Of a DNA stretch of 64,000 bases, positions 18,871-33,920 are shown one piece after another. Every line of letters starts with the position of its first letter. Within the stretch, counting starts at the first letter, position 1. Below the pieces are notes generated by a model. The model had not been told where the DNA came from. It saw only the letters and a program-made list of their open reading frames with translations, and did not search any database. Where the stretch lies: the NCBI RefSeq assembly GCF_947623445.1, contig NC_135240.1, positions 9,300,001 to 9,364,000 on the forward strand, given 5' to 3'. The position numbers were made by a program, and so were the translations under genes. The stretch is from Clavelina lepadiformis (Eukaryota; Chordata; Ascidiacea; Aplousobranchia; Clavelinidae).

Positions 18871-20323
18871 TTTTCTTTGTTATAAGATTCTAGATGAGCA
18901 GTTACAAATATCACCCTACCAGCGATAAGAAAGGTTCTTATTTTGCAAACTTTGTTATTGATTAAAGAGATGTTTGACATAAATGAATGCAAGCATAAAC
19001 TAAGATAATCATAAATTATTGTTTTTAGGAAAAGGTTTGTTTTAGCTTAACCTAATCAATTCTAATTGCGTACGCAATACATGTCATATTTTATTCTCAA
19101 GCATTGTAAGATCAAATACAGTATCTGAATATTCATTTCGTATCGCCGTAGCCATAAGGTATTTTATGATTTTTTATTTCCCGACGTTTTTTAGGTTCTA
19201 TTCTGTAACCTAAATTAGATTTCCTTCTTACCTATGTTTTCCTATGTACGAAACAATAGTTTGTAATACAGAAATATCTCCATGCGCAGGCAGAATTTGG
19301 GATAACGAACTGCTTGACTACAGTCGGCCGATACTCTATACTGCTTTCATTTAAATCAATACTAGTCTACAACCTTTCAAACGCTTACAGCCCTCGTATC
19401 AGCAAACGGATCATGTAGGTACGATCAAATCGCAATTTGCGCCATATATATATTACACGAGCAAGTCAAGTGCATACTCTGCAGGATAATTTCAGGTAAA
19501 ATCTTCAAATGAACCTAGTGTAAAATAGTATAGCAAATATAGATTTTATATAAACCCTGTGAAACAAATCGCGTAAAATAATACAATTAAATGAAATCAT
19601 AGTAAAATGACTACTCGTTGATAACGTCGATATGTGAACAACATAAAAACTGGAGGAGTTAAAGAATTGTGGTGTAAAAATTTCCTGAAACAGCAAAAGT
19701 GGTGCAATACTTAAATGGTGGAAAAGGGTAAGACTGACGCATAGTAGAAAAACAGCAGCACGAAGAAAAATGTTGAGCAATCAGATCGATAAAGTTTTTT
19801 ACCCAGTCGTTGATCGGTCCATAGATTCCTTAAATATAGGCAACAATATTGGCTATTCAGTAATCAGAATAAGAAGTTCGAAACTGATTGGACGTTGTTA
19901 ATCAAACATTTAAATCTGATCAAAATATATGTATATAATATATATGTATAATATAAGTTATAACTTATACGAAATAGCGGCGCGAGAAACTCGATATTTT
20001 TTCTGGAAATGGGCTAAATATATAATTGTCCGAGTGCATCCTAGTAGAAAAACAAACTCTTAATTTTTATACATACTGTAGACCAATACAATACATAAAG
20101 AAACAATACGAGCCAATTTTTTTAAAAAGACTTGGTTTCCGTAAATTTTCCATATACAAACATAAATTAGCAATATACAGACTAACCCTGATTATGGTAT
20201 TAGTATGTAAACAAGCAGCTTAAATGAAAATGTAGGTTGAAAAGGCTATTTTTGAATCGCCAATCGCCATTTTGAATCAGAAGTCCATTTATTTTGGTTA
20301 TATGCTATTTCAAAACAGTACCA

Positions 20324-23300
20324 TCACAAAGCCGTTTCCATTAGACCATCTTCGGTAGTTGTAGTTGAAACGAGCAATGTTTCATCTAAAAAAATGTTTG
20401 TGTTGTCAATTTTGGGATTGTAATCATCTAAAAAGTAACTGATTCTTGGTAAATCATTCGGAAATCCGGCTGGAAGCGCTTCTGGTGGTCTCGGGGTCAA
20501 TTTATATCCAGGGTCGCCGCAGATTAGCCTGCAATTAAAACGTCGCATGTGGCGCTTGTCAATTCTGCTAAATGATAAGGTAAAAATCTATAGACAGGAA
20601 AGAAGTTATAATTGAAAAACGAATCGATATAGAATTTTTATATGTTTATTTCCAAAGCATAAAATGACATAACTTCAACGGATGATGAAAGGGGTGGTCT
20701 AAAATAAGAAGAAAAAAAACAAATCCAAAAACGTATCTTTCGCCGACGAACAAGCGAGCGCTATGCACCTGTGCGTTGTAGGACTTATATTTATTCTCCC
20801 GGCTTCGCTGTGAGACTCGAACTGGTTGGCGAGGGTAACGTTGCTACCGAAGAGGCAGTATCGTGGCATCCTGGTTCCTACCACGCCAGTCACCACAGAA
20901 CCACTGTGTACGCCGATCCGCATCTATATCAGATAAATAAGTTGGCGGTTTGTAAGCTGGTCGTCTGGATTGTAGGCTAATAAATCTATCCATTGCATTG
21001 TCACACTGCGGTACTGGCTACTGCAAACAATGAGCTTCTGTATTTCAAATCACTAGTAATTTTATCAATAACAGTTTGAATTGGTAAAAGCAATTTATCA
21101 CAGGTGAACCGTAATATTTCTTTTAAAGCAATTTGTTCGTAACGGTAATAAAAGGAAAAAAAATGCTGAAAAACTCTATTGGAATAGTCTGTAATCGTGG
21201 ATATATGATTGCTGATTGATGGTAACCTCGTCGGTGAAGACGACAGGAAAGTAAATGTTTGCAAATCAATTATTATATCTACGATAAACATAGTCTATTA
21301 AATTAAAAGCGGTATTTCGACCGCATTTACCCTAATAGGCGACCCCTTAGGGGTATGAACTGTATTGGCGCATTTTATCATGAACAGAGCCATCCATGCG
21401 ATTTGGTGAGCGTGGATTTTAGTAGTGCGATGCAAACCACCTGCCACACAATATGCGTCTCCGATGGTTTCCACCTGAGAGTAAAAAAGGAAATTTATAA
21501 GCGGTCTGTCGTTTAAATATTGCAATGAACATTCTTAGGAAACCAGCTAACTTTGTACACGTCGTAGATGCCACACTGACGATCGAAGAGTAAATAAAGT
21601 TTACTCAGCATGGTAATGACTTGCATTGGCGTGCAGGAGGAACAGATTGATGTAAACCCGACGATATCGGAAAAGAGCATCGTCACGGACTTGCAAAATG
21701 TAATAAATGACAGATGGTTAAGTTCTAATGCATTTTTTGTATCAAATTACGGGAAACTTCAAATATTTCCCATGAGAGTTTTTTAACTAAATTACCTCCA
21801 AAGTTTTGGCTTGAACTTGTTTACCAAGCCAGAGATCTTCTGCAATGTCTGCTGGAAATATAGAAAAGAGAAGCTCCACATTTAGACGTCGTTCTTGTTC
21901 CAAAGCGTTGTTATTTTCTTCCAAAGTTTCCCTATAAAGAAGCAATAAGTTTAATTTAAGCTGTGATTGAGCCATTTGGCTTACTGACAATACAATTTAT
22001 GAGCTAATGTGATTGACGACAATTTTATTAGATGACAAAACAAATCTTTCTCTCTGCAAGCAAAGCTGTCTTCGTAATATAAACAGAACAGATGGTATAG
22101 TGTCTCAAGCAGTTTCGGACGAAACAAGTCTTTTCATTTTTTACGAAAATATTTTGTTTTTAGCCAAAAATTTTGGTCTTCCGGCAACAACAATTGATGG
22201 AAAGCTATACAAAGTTTTTATACAATTCATGACAGTTTTGTCAAAACCCAACTAGAGCACGGCGCTAAAAGAAGAAGCAAAAAAAGTTTACGTTATAGGC
22301 TGTGTTTGTGCTCTTTAGAAAAGTTGTTAAAAGTACTTAAAAGCATTCTGCTACGTTGTGCACATACATCTTCAATGGCATTTATATAGCAATCTCGAAC
22401 CTGTATAGAAAGAGTTAATGCGTTTAAAAAATCTTATTTCATGTCATTTGATATAGGCCTACGTTATAGTATAGGTATCTTTAACCTCAGACTGATAAAC
22501 GTTTTTGCATGGCTTAACTCAACGATTGTTCTTCATAACTTGCTTGAGCCCCGATTACCGAGCTCGTCTGTGTGCATTTTCCGAATGATGCATAAGCTAC
22601 TCTATATTTGCTTTTTATGTTACTTTGTCTGAATTTGAAACTGTTTCTCATATAGATTTAAATACAACAGTCTTTATTAGTGGGCAGACTTTTTCGATTG
22701 TTTTTTAGAGTCTACATTACAATTTTAATATTCAATCTTCTGTTTACTGTGAGCGTATCAACAATAAACCAGCTTTCAACACGATTATCTCGTTTACGCT
22801 CTATCACGTAATTACCTGTACATTTCGGTAATCGACAGCGTTTACACACCATAGGCCTGCAGAAAAACTGAAAAGCATTAAATTACGCATTAGCCTGAAT
22901 GCGAGCGTGTGCTATTAACCTTATATAACAAGTTAATAAAATCAGTCTGATATCACTCGTGAACTATTATAATGTTTTGAGTCTGACGTACGCGAGACTT
23001 CGAAAAGTTGCAATACAATGCGGTCGGTTCACAATATATCAGATCACTGACGTTTTCTTCAAGCGTGGTAGGTTTCTTGGCTTCAATATGAACATTTATA
23101 GTTCATACGTCAGCAAGCGCCAATATCAAAAGTCAGGATAAATTGTGTGACTCCGTGGGTTGCTGTTTTGCTTATCGAGAAAAATCTTTGAATTCTTTTT
23201 TTGTAAAATTACTTTTTTTCACAATAATTTAAAATCCGTTATTATATAACAATGGGCATTAATTGTGAATCGTTGGTTTTGTGCAGAAGCTTAGTTGATA

Positions 23301-26300
23301 AATCACGTGTTACGTCGTGTGTCACCTTATTTGTCTTATCATTTTTTATTCCCCCCTTTATTGTTGAACTTACTTTAGTTTGTTCATTCTCCTTTTCAGG
23401 CTTTCTTGGGCTTTGGCTTGTTCACCAACGAGAATGACGTCACGCGTTGCATCATGAATTGGAATATCAGAAATAAATATTCCTGTTCCTTTCAACTCAT
23501 CCAATTTACTGAGATTCGGTGAGCCCATGAAGAGGATACAATCGCGTTCATGCAAATGGATCATTTGTCCACGTAATTCCATGCCCTGAACGTGACACAG
23601 GAGGTGAAATTGTATAATATATGTATAGGCTAAATAGGAAATGGTTAAAATCAATGTATTGCAATCATGAATGCGCAAACCGCTAAGCAACCATGAGTAT
23701 GCTGGAGTCGTTGTGTATATTGAATAATGCGGCAATTGAACTTGCTGATAAACTGATCGATTTGCCATTTTTGCTGTCGAAAAGCCACACAGCGAAGCGG
23801 TCTGCATATATAGAAACAACGCAAAGTTACCTCTAAATACGTGTTTCCACAATCTCCCCATTCGGAGGACATTTGCTGACTTTCGCTGTTGCTGATTTGA
23901 AGTGTAAACTGTTCGCGAATCATTCGCTGTATCCAATTAAAACTCACTTCGCTATGGGAATCACAGTGCGGTGAAACTATCTTAAAGTGTTGGGAAAACG
24001 GAGTGTTTTTTCGGGCAGATTTGCGTGTTTTTACGTCCTCGCTCTGGCCATCAGCCGAAATGACACGTAACAAGGCAATGCCAACTTGAAGAAGACACAT
24101 TTCTCGGTCCATGATGAAATGGAAGGGGAAGGCCTTGCAAAAAGTTGCAATCCCCACGCGACTAAAGTGCCATTGATTATTATTATCGACTTGTTCCTGT
24201 TGACTCTGCGTTTGTTTCAGCGTCAGACTTAGTCCATCTTCGCGCTTCATTTTCCTGCGTACAGTTTCGTTTATTTGCCGAGGTAACTCTTCTTGACTGT
24301 TACTGAGCGAATGAAACCGTCTTCTAAGTGGCGGCGTCAAGTTCATGGATAAGTTCGAAAACTCCTCGAAAAATGTTTTACTTTTTGATGACCACGGACA
24401 CGCCGAATGTGGAGGGGTCGCAAGACAAGAATCTTTGAATCTATTTCTGTTATCGTTTACGTAATTACACCTTTCTTCGTCGAACTTAAGTCCATTCACT
24501 CCTTTAGTTAACAAACAGGTATCTGTTTGAATGCTGTTAACCTCGTCTTTTAATTTAGTATGTGATGTTTTCGTTGGTTCTCTTGCTGGGAGAACTGAAC
24601 TCAGGGTTTTTGCTGCAAAAGGCAAAACAGGTAAAATGCATAATAATTTTAAAAAAATTCTTACTAACAAGCCAAACACTATTTACAGTTATTCCAAATA
24701 GTTATTTGGTTGAAAGGTCAAAGATATATTATGTAGATTTATTCGAATTGTGGTTTACAAAATGACTCGTATAGCCTATTGCCGATACTGTCAATGTATC
24801 TTGCGTTAAAGAAAAACAACAACATGAACATTTTATATTTCCGTATTCCAGTTCTAGCAGGATACATGGTGGCATAGAACATGAAACAAAACATGAATAA
24901 TCAGTAAATGCTTTAATGGAACCGATATTATGGCACGTTACTCAAACTTTATTCTCATGCAATGCTTGCTTGCTTTGATTGGGACATATCGAGAATTTTG
25001 TTGAATATTTCAACCGGCCCAGCATTGTACTGCGTTTGCAAACAATACAACGTTGTGTCCGTAGAACAAACTAAATTATGTCTTTAAATCGGCAAATGCC
25101 ACTTAAGTGCACAGAAAACATTTAATTCACACCATGACATTTACTATACTGAAACTCATTAATACAAGCAATAAAGACTAGTATAAAACGGAAATATTAC
25201 CTACATCTTGTCGAACAACAGTTTTAACACACGTATACGCGTATAAAGGAAGCATCCTATCGACAGATACAAGTATTTGAGCAATCTGATTTACCTTCAT
25301 GTGGGTTCGCAACTTTGATCTTTATATTTACATCTTTCCCGCCTTTTTCGCCATTGATTGACAAGTATGTCATACTCCTTTGCTTTGCTTCGTCCATGTT
25401 TTCGTCAGTCTGCTCTGTAGGAAGAATTCAAAAATAAATCACCATAAGCAAATCTATTGGCTACCAACCGTTTAGTAAAGTGTTTATACAGTAGCTAATG
25501 TGGTTCATTTTCTTTCGGGGGAGCGCACGTCATGGTGCAGATCAATAGCTCTTCTAATGAGCTGCACAAACCAGCTTCGACGTCCCTTTCCTATTGGTTG
25601 CAATTTCAGCAATATCTTTACCTGGTCGATCTTCCAAATTATGGTTTGCATTATCCTCTGAGCCTGAAGGCGGATACGTTTTGCTGCTGAGTGTAGAAGT
25701 GCGCGTCTCCATGCTTTGAAGTTGCCAGGCACCGCAGCTAATTTTTTGTTTCAACGCTACTTCCGTTCCTTGCGTGGTAATTTCAACACCGTTGCATTTT
25801 TTACTTGAGTTTGCTCGTCTTAAACCTTTGAAGTTGCAACGTCTGCCCGCTGCAATAAAACGCTCGTATGGGTCTTTTTTCTGTGTCTTGTTCTCTTTTA
25901 TGACTTTGTCTACAGATTGTTTTATTTCCCGGTGTTTGCAGATTCGCGCCTTAGTGTCGGTGTCGTTTTCAATGTCGTTTTTTGTCACAAGGCGTGCGTA
26001 AAAAACCAACAAATTATCTTTGCAGTAACCGTCGCCACCAGCGCACGCTGCAAACCGCCTTTTTCGGTTTTCACGTAGACTGAGTTTCGGCGTTTCCATT
26101 AAAAAGTTTTGGGTTTCATTACGGTTGTCTTGATTGATGGGAGAAGCATCGGTACGCGGCAAAACGCCACTGCATGAACGCAATCTTCCCGAGACTTTTC
26201 TGGCTTCTTTTTGACGCAATGTGGGAAGAACAACTTTCTGCTCATCAGGGCAAGATAATAAAGGCAGCGAAAGCCTGGGTGCCGTGTTTGGTGGAAACTT

Positions 26301-29300
26301 GTAATCGGGCGAAGTACGTGTACTTCTGATGTCTCTTGATGAGACAACACTCGAATTTGAATATCCGGTCAAGCGACCAAAAACAAGTTTATTTTCTGGT
26401 GTGGCGTCTCGCATCAGGTCTATGTGACTTTGCGCCATAGACAGGATATACGAAGCGGTAACAGACTCGCAGCATATGTCAATATCTATCTCAAAGAGGA
26501 ACTTGCTAAGTTTCTTAAGCAGGCCGGGTACAAAGAGGCCCATAATAGCTGTTGCAGCGTTAAAATGAACAATTAATTGCTTTTCGTTTACGACATTTGC
26601 GCATGATTTGGTTGGAAATGACAGATTTGCTTCTTTTTTCCGAAGATTGTTAGAGAATCGGTTGTTCAGTGAAACGTATGTTTCTGCTTTGCTAGAAATA
26701 GGTGCCGGAAAGCACATGATAGAGCAGTGTTTGTTGTTCACCGGCAAATGAAGGTCACTGGGACTCGATGGTGCAAGCAATCGTCCGCAAAACAGATCGT
26801 GGCGTTGGTTGAAATTGTTCACGCTTGTTAATAAACCTGCCATGTTTTTTATATATAAGCATTATTGCTATAGAATTATACAATTTTGTGCTTTAAAATG
26901 CACGAATACGCTTTTACTTTTCCTGCAATTATTCTAAAGAATTTTATCAAGGCACTACTTCCCTTGGATGTTGATAAAAAAATGTTATATTAGGGTGAAG
27001 ATAACTTATACCGTTTATCGAGTTGATGAAGTCTTCCAGGGTGTGTCCAATTGCTTTCAAATATCGACTACCCTCAAAATAAAGCAAGTTTGCCATTTCA
27101 TTACCAAAGTTTTCGGCAATAAGAAAGAAGTCATCATCTGCAAGCAAGTTCATCAATTATAGCAGCATGATTAAAGTTATAACAAACATAAGCTTACAAT
27201 TACGATGACACCTCAAAAAGCTTTCATCAAGGGACACCTACTAGAAACTTCAGACAGACAAGAGATCATGCTGAGAATACGATGTTCGTCGAAACCGTTG
27301 AATAAGTTGCCATCGGGATAACGGTCACTTAATTCGTTCTCCCTGCTCGATATGTCGACCCGAATGCGATCTTTAATGAGATTTCTGCACCAAACAAGAG
27401 ACAAACATCACCTTTTCTCATCTACCTTTTCTACGTCTTTATAAAGTTGGCGGAAAACTTTTAAATTATTAAGAAGGGTTTAACCTTTTATCTGGCGGCG
27501 CCTGTAACACCATAATTGTTCATTGATCGTCTGATACCACCAATGCATGGGGCTAAGCCCACATTTAAGTGTTTATACGGCATCTGACGTACTGGGTTAA
27601 CACACATTGGTTTATGCTTGTTTAAAAAAACAAAACAAAAAATTTTTTTAAAGAGTGAAGTTTCGAACACCATCAAATGTTTGAAATTTGGCAACAAAAC
27701 AAAATTGCAGCTAAAAATAAACCATTACACAAAGTTTGGTATTTCGCAGAAATATTTTAGAATTTTCTTTAAAATCACAAATTTCTTGTTGTCGTGGTGA
27801 ATAGGTCAATCACGCCAAAATAATTATTAATATAATTTCCAATGGTTGGGAGAAATAGCCCATGAAGGCAATGAAGAAAGAAATTGTCCCGATGCTTAAC
27901 GACTAAATAAGTAGACTTTAAAATATAAATATACCATTAAACACATGGGCCTTACCGGACACTCTCATATACGTCGTTGTTGTATTTTGTTAGAAGTCTT
28001 GCAAATGTCCGCTTCAGAAAGGAATCCTAAATGATAGATTTCCAAGTTACTGGCAGTTTCTTTATTACAAACGCGCCTGTATCTCAACCTTAGACCACGT
28101 GCGCTTAATTTTACCAGCAAACGCCAACTCGTTTGGTCGTGCGTAGCCTATATGTTGACGTATTATTTTGTCTGGTCTTGCTGTGGCTATCCAGTGCGTG
28201 TGCTATATAAAACAATTTCTAAAGTCAACAAATGGATGGCATCTGTTAATGCCGCTTTTGCTACTGGACATTTAGCTAAATAAAAAATGTTTGCATAAAA
28301 TTATGATGAAACACCGGAAAATTATTATCAAGCATCAGACAATCTCCTGTTATTGTTGTCGAATTATCAGTACAATGGGGAAGAAGTAGGCTTATACGGT
28401 GCTGATTGCAGACCCGTGACTATAGTAGCCTACAGACTTTTTGGGCCGCAAAAAGTTATAGATGTTTGCATTGTTGTATGTAGAATAAAACGACTTAGGC
28501 GCCCTGGCAAACAGTTTACGTCAAACATAAACGATTTTTTCATCTATTTCTGACTTTTGAGTATTCAACTGAGTAATAAACCAAAGCTCACCGAAGGCAT
28601 AAGTAGTGTTTTTAAAACTTCGCCCAAGTTCTGAGTTGACGATTTTGGGGATGCTGCGCCTGCTGCATCTGCGTTACTTGCCGTTGAAGGTTTCCGCGTA
28701 AAAAGCCCGGACCGGTTACTTAACGTTTCGGTGCTTGGTCTTCCGCTGGAGCAGTATCCTGTATCGGAACTGTATCGTTTCTCCCTTTTTGATGTTTGCT
28801 GAGACGTGGGCGTTAATAGCGACAGGGCTGAATAAAAATAAACCAATGCCTTAAAATTTATGTAGAGGTAAATTGATTTTATTAGTTGCAAAGCTTGTAA
28901 AAACACTTTGGTTAACAACGCGTTTGCTCGCTGCTGGCGATTGGATTCATTTGCAGACAATGACTTATCAGTCCACTTGACGTGTTATTTATGGAAGAGG
29001 GACATAAAACCCTAAAGGTAATTGCTCGTTGGAACGTTTGATACTGGAACTGACCAGGACATAAAGTAAAGCTTCCGGGTATTTAACCTCAACTTTAGCT
29101 TTTTTATAGGCTCAAAGGAAACTATACTACATTATCGTAAATTTTTTAGCGTAGGCCTATATAGGGTAAAAACGGAGAAAATTCTAACCGAAGTGGATGA
29201 CATGAAGAATACAATTACGTGCCTAAACAATTATAGAGCCTATATTTCAAACGTCATTCCTATGTCAACAAATTTATGGGGAAACGGAGGCCACAAAATC

Positions 29301-29664
29301 GCGTTTATTTGAAAGGTATTTGTGGGTATTTCAGCGAAATTTAAGTACTAACAGATATAAGGTTAGGAAAACTAAAGAAACATTCTTTGTCTTTCGACGT
29401 CACGTCTATATATATCTTGCTACGTGTTCTACAGAAAGCCATGCGTTTGTCCGGCCTTGACATGAGAACAATTTTGCTGTGAGAAAAAAATCTTATAAGC
29501 CGGTCCTGCGTAACGAACACCATTATACAATGAGTCAAAGGTATGTCATAAAATCGCATCACCCATGACATATACTGGTTTGTTAATACAATAAAATTGC
29601 TGCTTATGCGATGTACGACTAGCTTACCTGCTTTGGGCAGCTGACTATTAGCTCGCTGGTCCAT
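20324..29664 (-). CDS. GUCY1A: Soluble guanylate cyclase alpha subunit with a long insertion
   Basis: Alpha subunit of the cytosolic NO receptor that makes cGMP as an alpha/beta heterodimer. Fourteen exons join in phase: 29628-29664, 28592-28827, 27956-28026, 27242-27384, 27012-27137, 25622-26836, 25295-25414, 23831-24612, 23374-23585, 21796-21931, 21552-21689, 21331-21474, 20769-20923 and 20324-20528. They give 1239 residues, against about 690-730 in vertebrates. Approximate layout: 92-335 a diverged, non-haem H-NOX-like region ([31 protein letters not shown]); 340-790 a basic, low-complexity insertion; 796-975 the HNOBA/PAS-like region ([28 protein letters not shown]); a helix ([15 protein letters not shown]); 1027-1215 the cyclase domain. 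Both metal-binding aspartates are present ([17 protein letters not shown]), as expected for an alpha subunit, as is RMPRYCLFG. The first and second exons are the least certain; the catalytic half is secure. Confidence 0.9.
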
Positions 29665-32600
29665 TAACCTTTCGTCACCTATACACACCACTGATCAGCA
29701 AATCTTTTCTATTCTGGATTTGTACGCTTAAAGATCCTGTTAAGAACACCGAAATTTACAAACTATCACCTGGTTTTCACCCAAAATGATAAGAAATTAG
29801 GTCATATCATTTTCTACCAACGAAAAATACAACCAAAAGTGCCAAATTTTGTCCGAGATTTAACGCTTGTTTTATTCGGGTTATGAAGAGTTTTGTGTCG
29901 GTGAAGATGAGACGAAAACGAATTTTGTTGCGATTTTGGACGTTGGTGTTTATTACACGCGTTACTTGAACCATGAGCACTAGCTTGGTTCATCGTAATT
30001 AACGCTGAACCAAGAACATCATTAAAAACATCATTTTTGTCTTACCAAACCAAAACTCAACTTCACTGCTTACTGCTCTTTAATGCTAGCTACTTCATGA
30101 ATACCGGCATAACGGCAGCCAGCAAATAAAATTATGCTGAAGGCCAACAACATAATGCTTACTTCGCTTTCGTTTCTCGTATCTTGTAACAAGAGTTGGT
30201 AGCCTATAACATTTTATAAAACTCGTAGAGAGAAGGCTGTATTGATTGAATATTTCTGAATAATGGTCTCGATACGCCATCAAAAGGCTTGCTGTTGTAT
30301 GAATTTAAGAAAACTCGACTGGACCTGATACAAGTATGGTTGTCAGTCTGGTAACTGTAACGTTTAGATATCGAACATTGCGTCGTGGAAATGATTCAGA
30401 GATCTACACGCAAACCTTAATACACTGCGCCTATACTTATTATAGCTTATATAATGAAAACTTTAATTGGAGTTTTACGGAAAACGTTGTAGGCGGAGCC
30501 TTCGTAGTTTATCGACAACCGAGCCTACAAAAATGTTGTTCAAACTTTTAGAAAGTAAAGCTAGGCCTAATATGTGGAAATCTATGCTGCAAAATACAAT
30601 TACAGCAATCTTTTGACCCCAAAACGATTCTTTTGCCCGATACACTCGTCCAAACTGCTGCTACAGCAATGATAAAGCAATAAGTCATGCGTAATACAGG
30701 AAACTAAAAGCACTATGCCATGCAACATAATCGATTGCTTGCATTCATCTATCCTCCCTTTTGTTCACCTTTTTGCCGTCCATACGGTATATACCGTTTT
30801 ATAGCTGAAATCCATTACGAAGTCCCTATGACTAGCGTTTAACATTTATCTAGATTTACTTCTCCATTTGATTTTAGGAGCTTACACTTCTTCTAACTTT
30901 TCTAAGTAACACAATCCTCTATAAGCTATAACCGTTAACCTAATTTAGATGTAACGCATAGCTCAATTTATCACAAAGTAGACCACATACGTCGCATATA
31001 ACGCCTTCAACAATAACGTGTAGCCTAAGATAAAAAACAACTATTATCTCGATTAACCGAGCGCGACCTGTCGTTAATATTGATTGATTAGTTTTATCTA
31101 GACTCAAAATCAAGCCCTTTCCTTTAGTAGGTGTTGCCTGATCATGGTAAAGTTGCGCTCGAAACGCTCCCTCGGTACTTCTTTCACTGCCAGCATCGTA
31201 AATCTCTCGGCAAGTATCGGCTACACCGCTACAGCATATAGATGTGACTTTTATGTTTATTATTGCAAACCGCATGAATAATTCAACTTTGCGCTTAATG
31301 TGAACTATATGAATGTCGGATATTGCCATCTTTTATTTACCATTTACCAAGGCAATTTCGAATACTAAACAATTCGTCACGGTTCTTTGTCTTTATTGCA
31401 TCATTGCATGATATCTGTAGCAGAATTACATATCCCGCTTTGGCGCCTACAAACGGGAGCATGTTAAATTGAACGTCTTTTTTAGCTGTCAGGTTTGCTA
31501 AGTTCAAAGTGAACTTTAGAAGACAAAACATGACTCCGATTTACTTTTTGAATTGTTCTAAATTCCGTTTATGATTTCCATAAACTAAAATCATTGACAT
31601 ATAGGCCTACTTTTGTTATTTCCGTTTGAAAACAGAGCTGCATTTTGCTAATGGCTTTGCATCATCGAAATTGAGCTATCTTATAAGTATCACTCCCTTG
31701 TACAATAAAATTCGACTGTAATCAAGGGAAACATTTTGAGCTTGAAAATGTTTAAATACTTATGAGGAAAATATTTCACTGTTAAGCACTGTGTTAGGGA
31801 CAGTTATAACTTACTAACTTAGTAATTTCCAAAGCGTCATATTCAATATTTATACAAGACTTATAAATTATATTACACTTAACTATTAATATACTTTTTA
31901 TGCAAGACTTATATAACTTTACACAAGCCTTATATACCTTAACTAAAACTTTTACAGCGTTTTTCTTATAGAAGCTTATACCATTGCTACCATAAAAAGT
32001 TGCACACTTTCAAAGAGTCGAATATATCTTGTGGGACAAGAACCTATATTCCTTTCTTCGATTGAACATCAAATCGGAGGAGTGTTAATCAAGAGTCATG
32101 CTAAATCACTGTTTTTCGATGTAGGCCTATTTTTCAACTCAGTCTTGGCCACATAAGGCCATGATTTCCGTACGGAAGTCTTTGCAATCCACTGAACTAA
32201 TCTTCTAGAAGTCCGTCAAATAGATGATGATGGCCCAACTACGACGTTTAAGGTAATGTATGCGGTTTGATATTGCTTCTCAGACCAAACGGTCTAGCAA
32301 GCACTTGACGGGAAATGTACAACGTACAAGTATTGTGAACCACTGCATCCTGTAACGTCACTTGACGGAGGTATGCAGTTTCAAAATTTATAAAGTCTTG
32401 GATGATTACTCAGTCTTCAAGGGACGTATGTATCACTGTTATTCCGTTTAGTTTATTCCACAAACAAGTATATATAATGAAACGCATGCATGCTATACAT
32501 AGAATGTAAAAAAGGGCTCCGTCGATCCACCTTTTTAGACAATCCGCAGACGTTAGGAAGGTGTATAGGGCTGTTAGAGTAATTAATGGTGATGGAAAAG

Positions 32601-33920
32601 GCTGCCCGGGGCATATCCCTACAGATGCCTCAAATCATCTGTGAAATATCAACACAGGGAGTTCCCCCGAGCAATCAACCTGTTGAAGGTCGAATACTGC
32701 AAATGATATCACTAAACGAAGCAGTGGATACGAGGTTAATATTAATAAAATAATGAAGAGCGAGGACAAAAACAACACACGCACAAATATGTAATTTTCC
32801 ACGTTTTGCTAGCAGCTTGTTCGAACAGGTTACGGTTGATTTCAAATGGAAAAAAAATTATCTATTAGTAGTAATTGATGATGAGAAACCATTTCAATAC
32901 AGTTCACAAGGTTTTAGAATTAAACATCACATTATTTTAGCGAAAAAATCAGTTTAAAGCCTGATGTATTTCTGGAGGCGACTGAAAAATTTACTATTTC
33001 TAATGTCATGACAATGGCAAAACTTGATAGGACAAAGGCATAAAAAAAACGTATTCACAAATTTTTACTTAAAACGATATAAAATAAGGAGACAACAGTA
33101 AGTATGTTATGATACGGCGTTCACATAAGACCCAAAATACTCACACCAGGACAGAACTCGAAACATTTCACACAAACTTAATAGAACAACAGAACAAATG
33201 CAACTGTGGCTGTAGTCTTACAACACTGACGAATGCAACGGAAGGCTTGAAATTGTTTGGCAAGGTTTGGTGAGAATGATTTCTTTGTTACCACAGACAA
33301 TAAAATTTTGTTATGTTGATCGCTTTATCACTAATGTCCACCCACAACAAAAGATCCAACTGGTTCATGCAATATTACTATCACAAAGTCCAAAACTAGA
33401 ATGACAACCAGATGAGAAAACACCAGCCAAGGCGATATCAATGACAAAGTTTCCATAATGACATAGTATTTTAAGAAAATAAACAGTAGAAACTGAAACT
33501 AATAAACTGTATACCTTCCTTTTAGCAATCCACCGACGTCAGTTGCAGCATGAAATCAGGTAGAATTTGAAGTAATAACGAAAATGAATTTTCAAAACAC
33601 AAGAGTATCTTTGCTATCAGTTTGCTATTAGTTAACTCACCGACTGACCTTATAATAGTCTAGGTAAGTCAAAATAGTGAGATACGCAAACAACATTATA
33701 TAATATATAGTATGACTGCATTAATAAGTGTGAGAAGGAATAATACGAGATAATAAAGACAATCCAGTCTTCCAAGAGCTGTGGAATTTTGAAATAAAAT
33801 GCAAGAGAGAAAAAAACAGCAGTTAGAGTCAAAACTTCTCGAAGAACATGACGATGGAAGACACTTCAAGGAAAATGGAACCCACAGGCTTCGCAAAGGC
33901 AGTTGAAAAGATTTTTGTTA
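29665..33920. other. Intergenic region upstream of the cyclase gene
   Basis: About 4.3 kb with no recognised gene on either strand. The cyclase promoter should lie near 29700. Three TAGGCCTA palindromes occur at 30562, 31602 and 32122. Around 31850-31970 the string CAAGACTTATA and variants recur a few times in very AT-rich DNA. The septin 3' untranslated region lies at the right edge. Confidence 0.45.

Larger units (their letters stand above)
17719..20323. other. Intergenic region between AIMP1 and the guanylate cyclase gene
   Basis: About 2.6 kb. It contains the AIMP1 promoter, a small MITE (17939-18047), a degenerate tandem array (about 18280-18870) and the 3' end of the cyclase gene. No coding exon or RNA gene was recognised between 18870 and 20323. 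Confidence 0.5.

Noticed and set aside
31850-31970. Tandem repeat keyed on CAAGACTTATA
   Set aside because: Only three or four poorly matching occurrences with irregular spacing in very AT-rich DNA; not convincing as an array.
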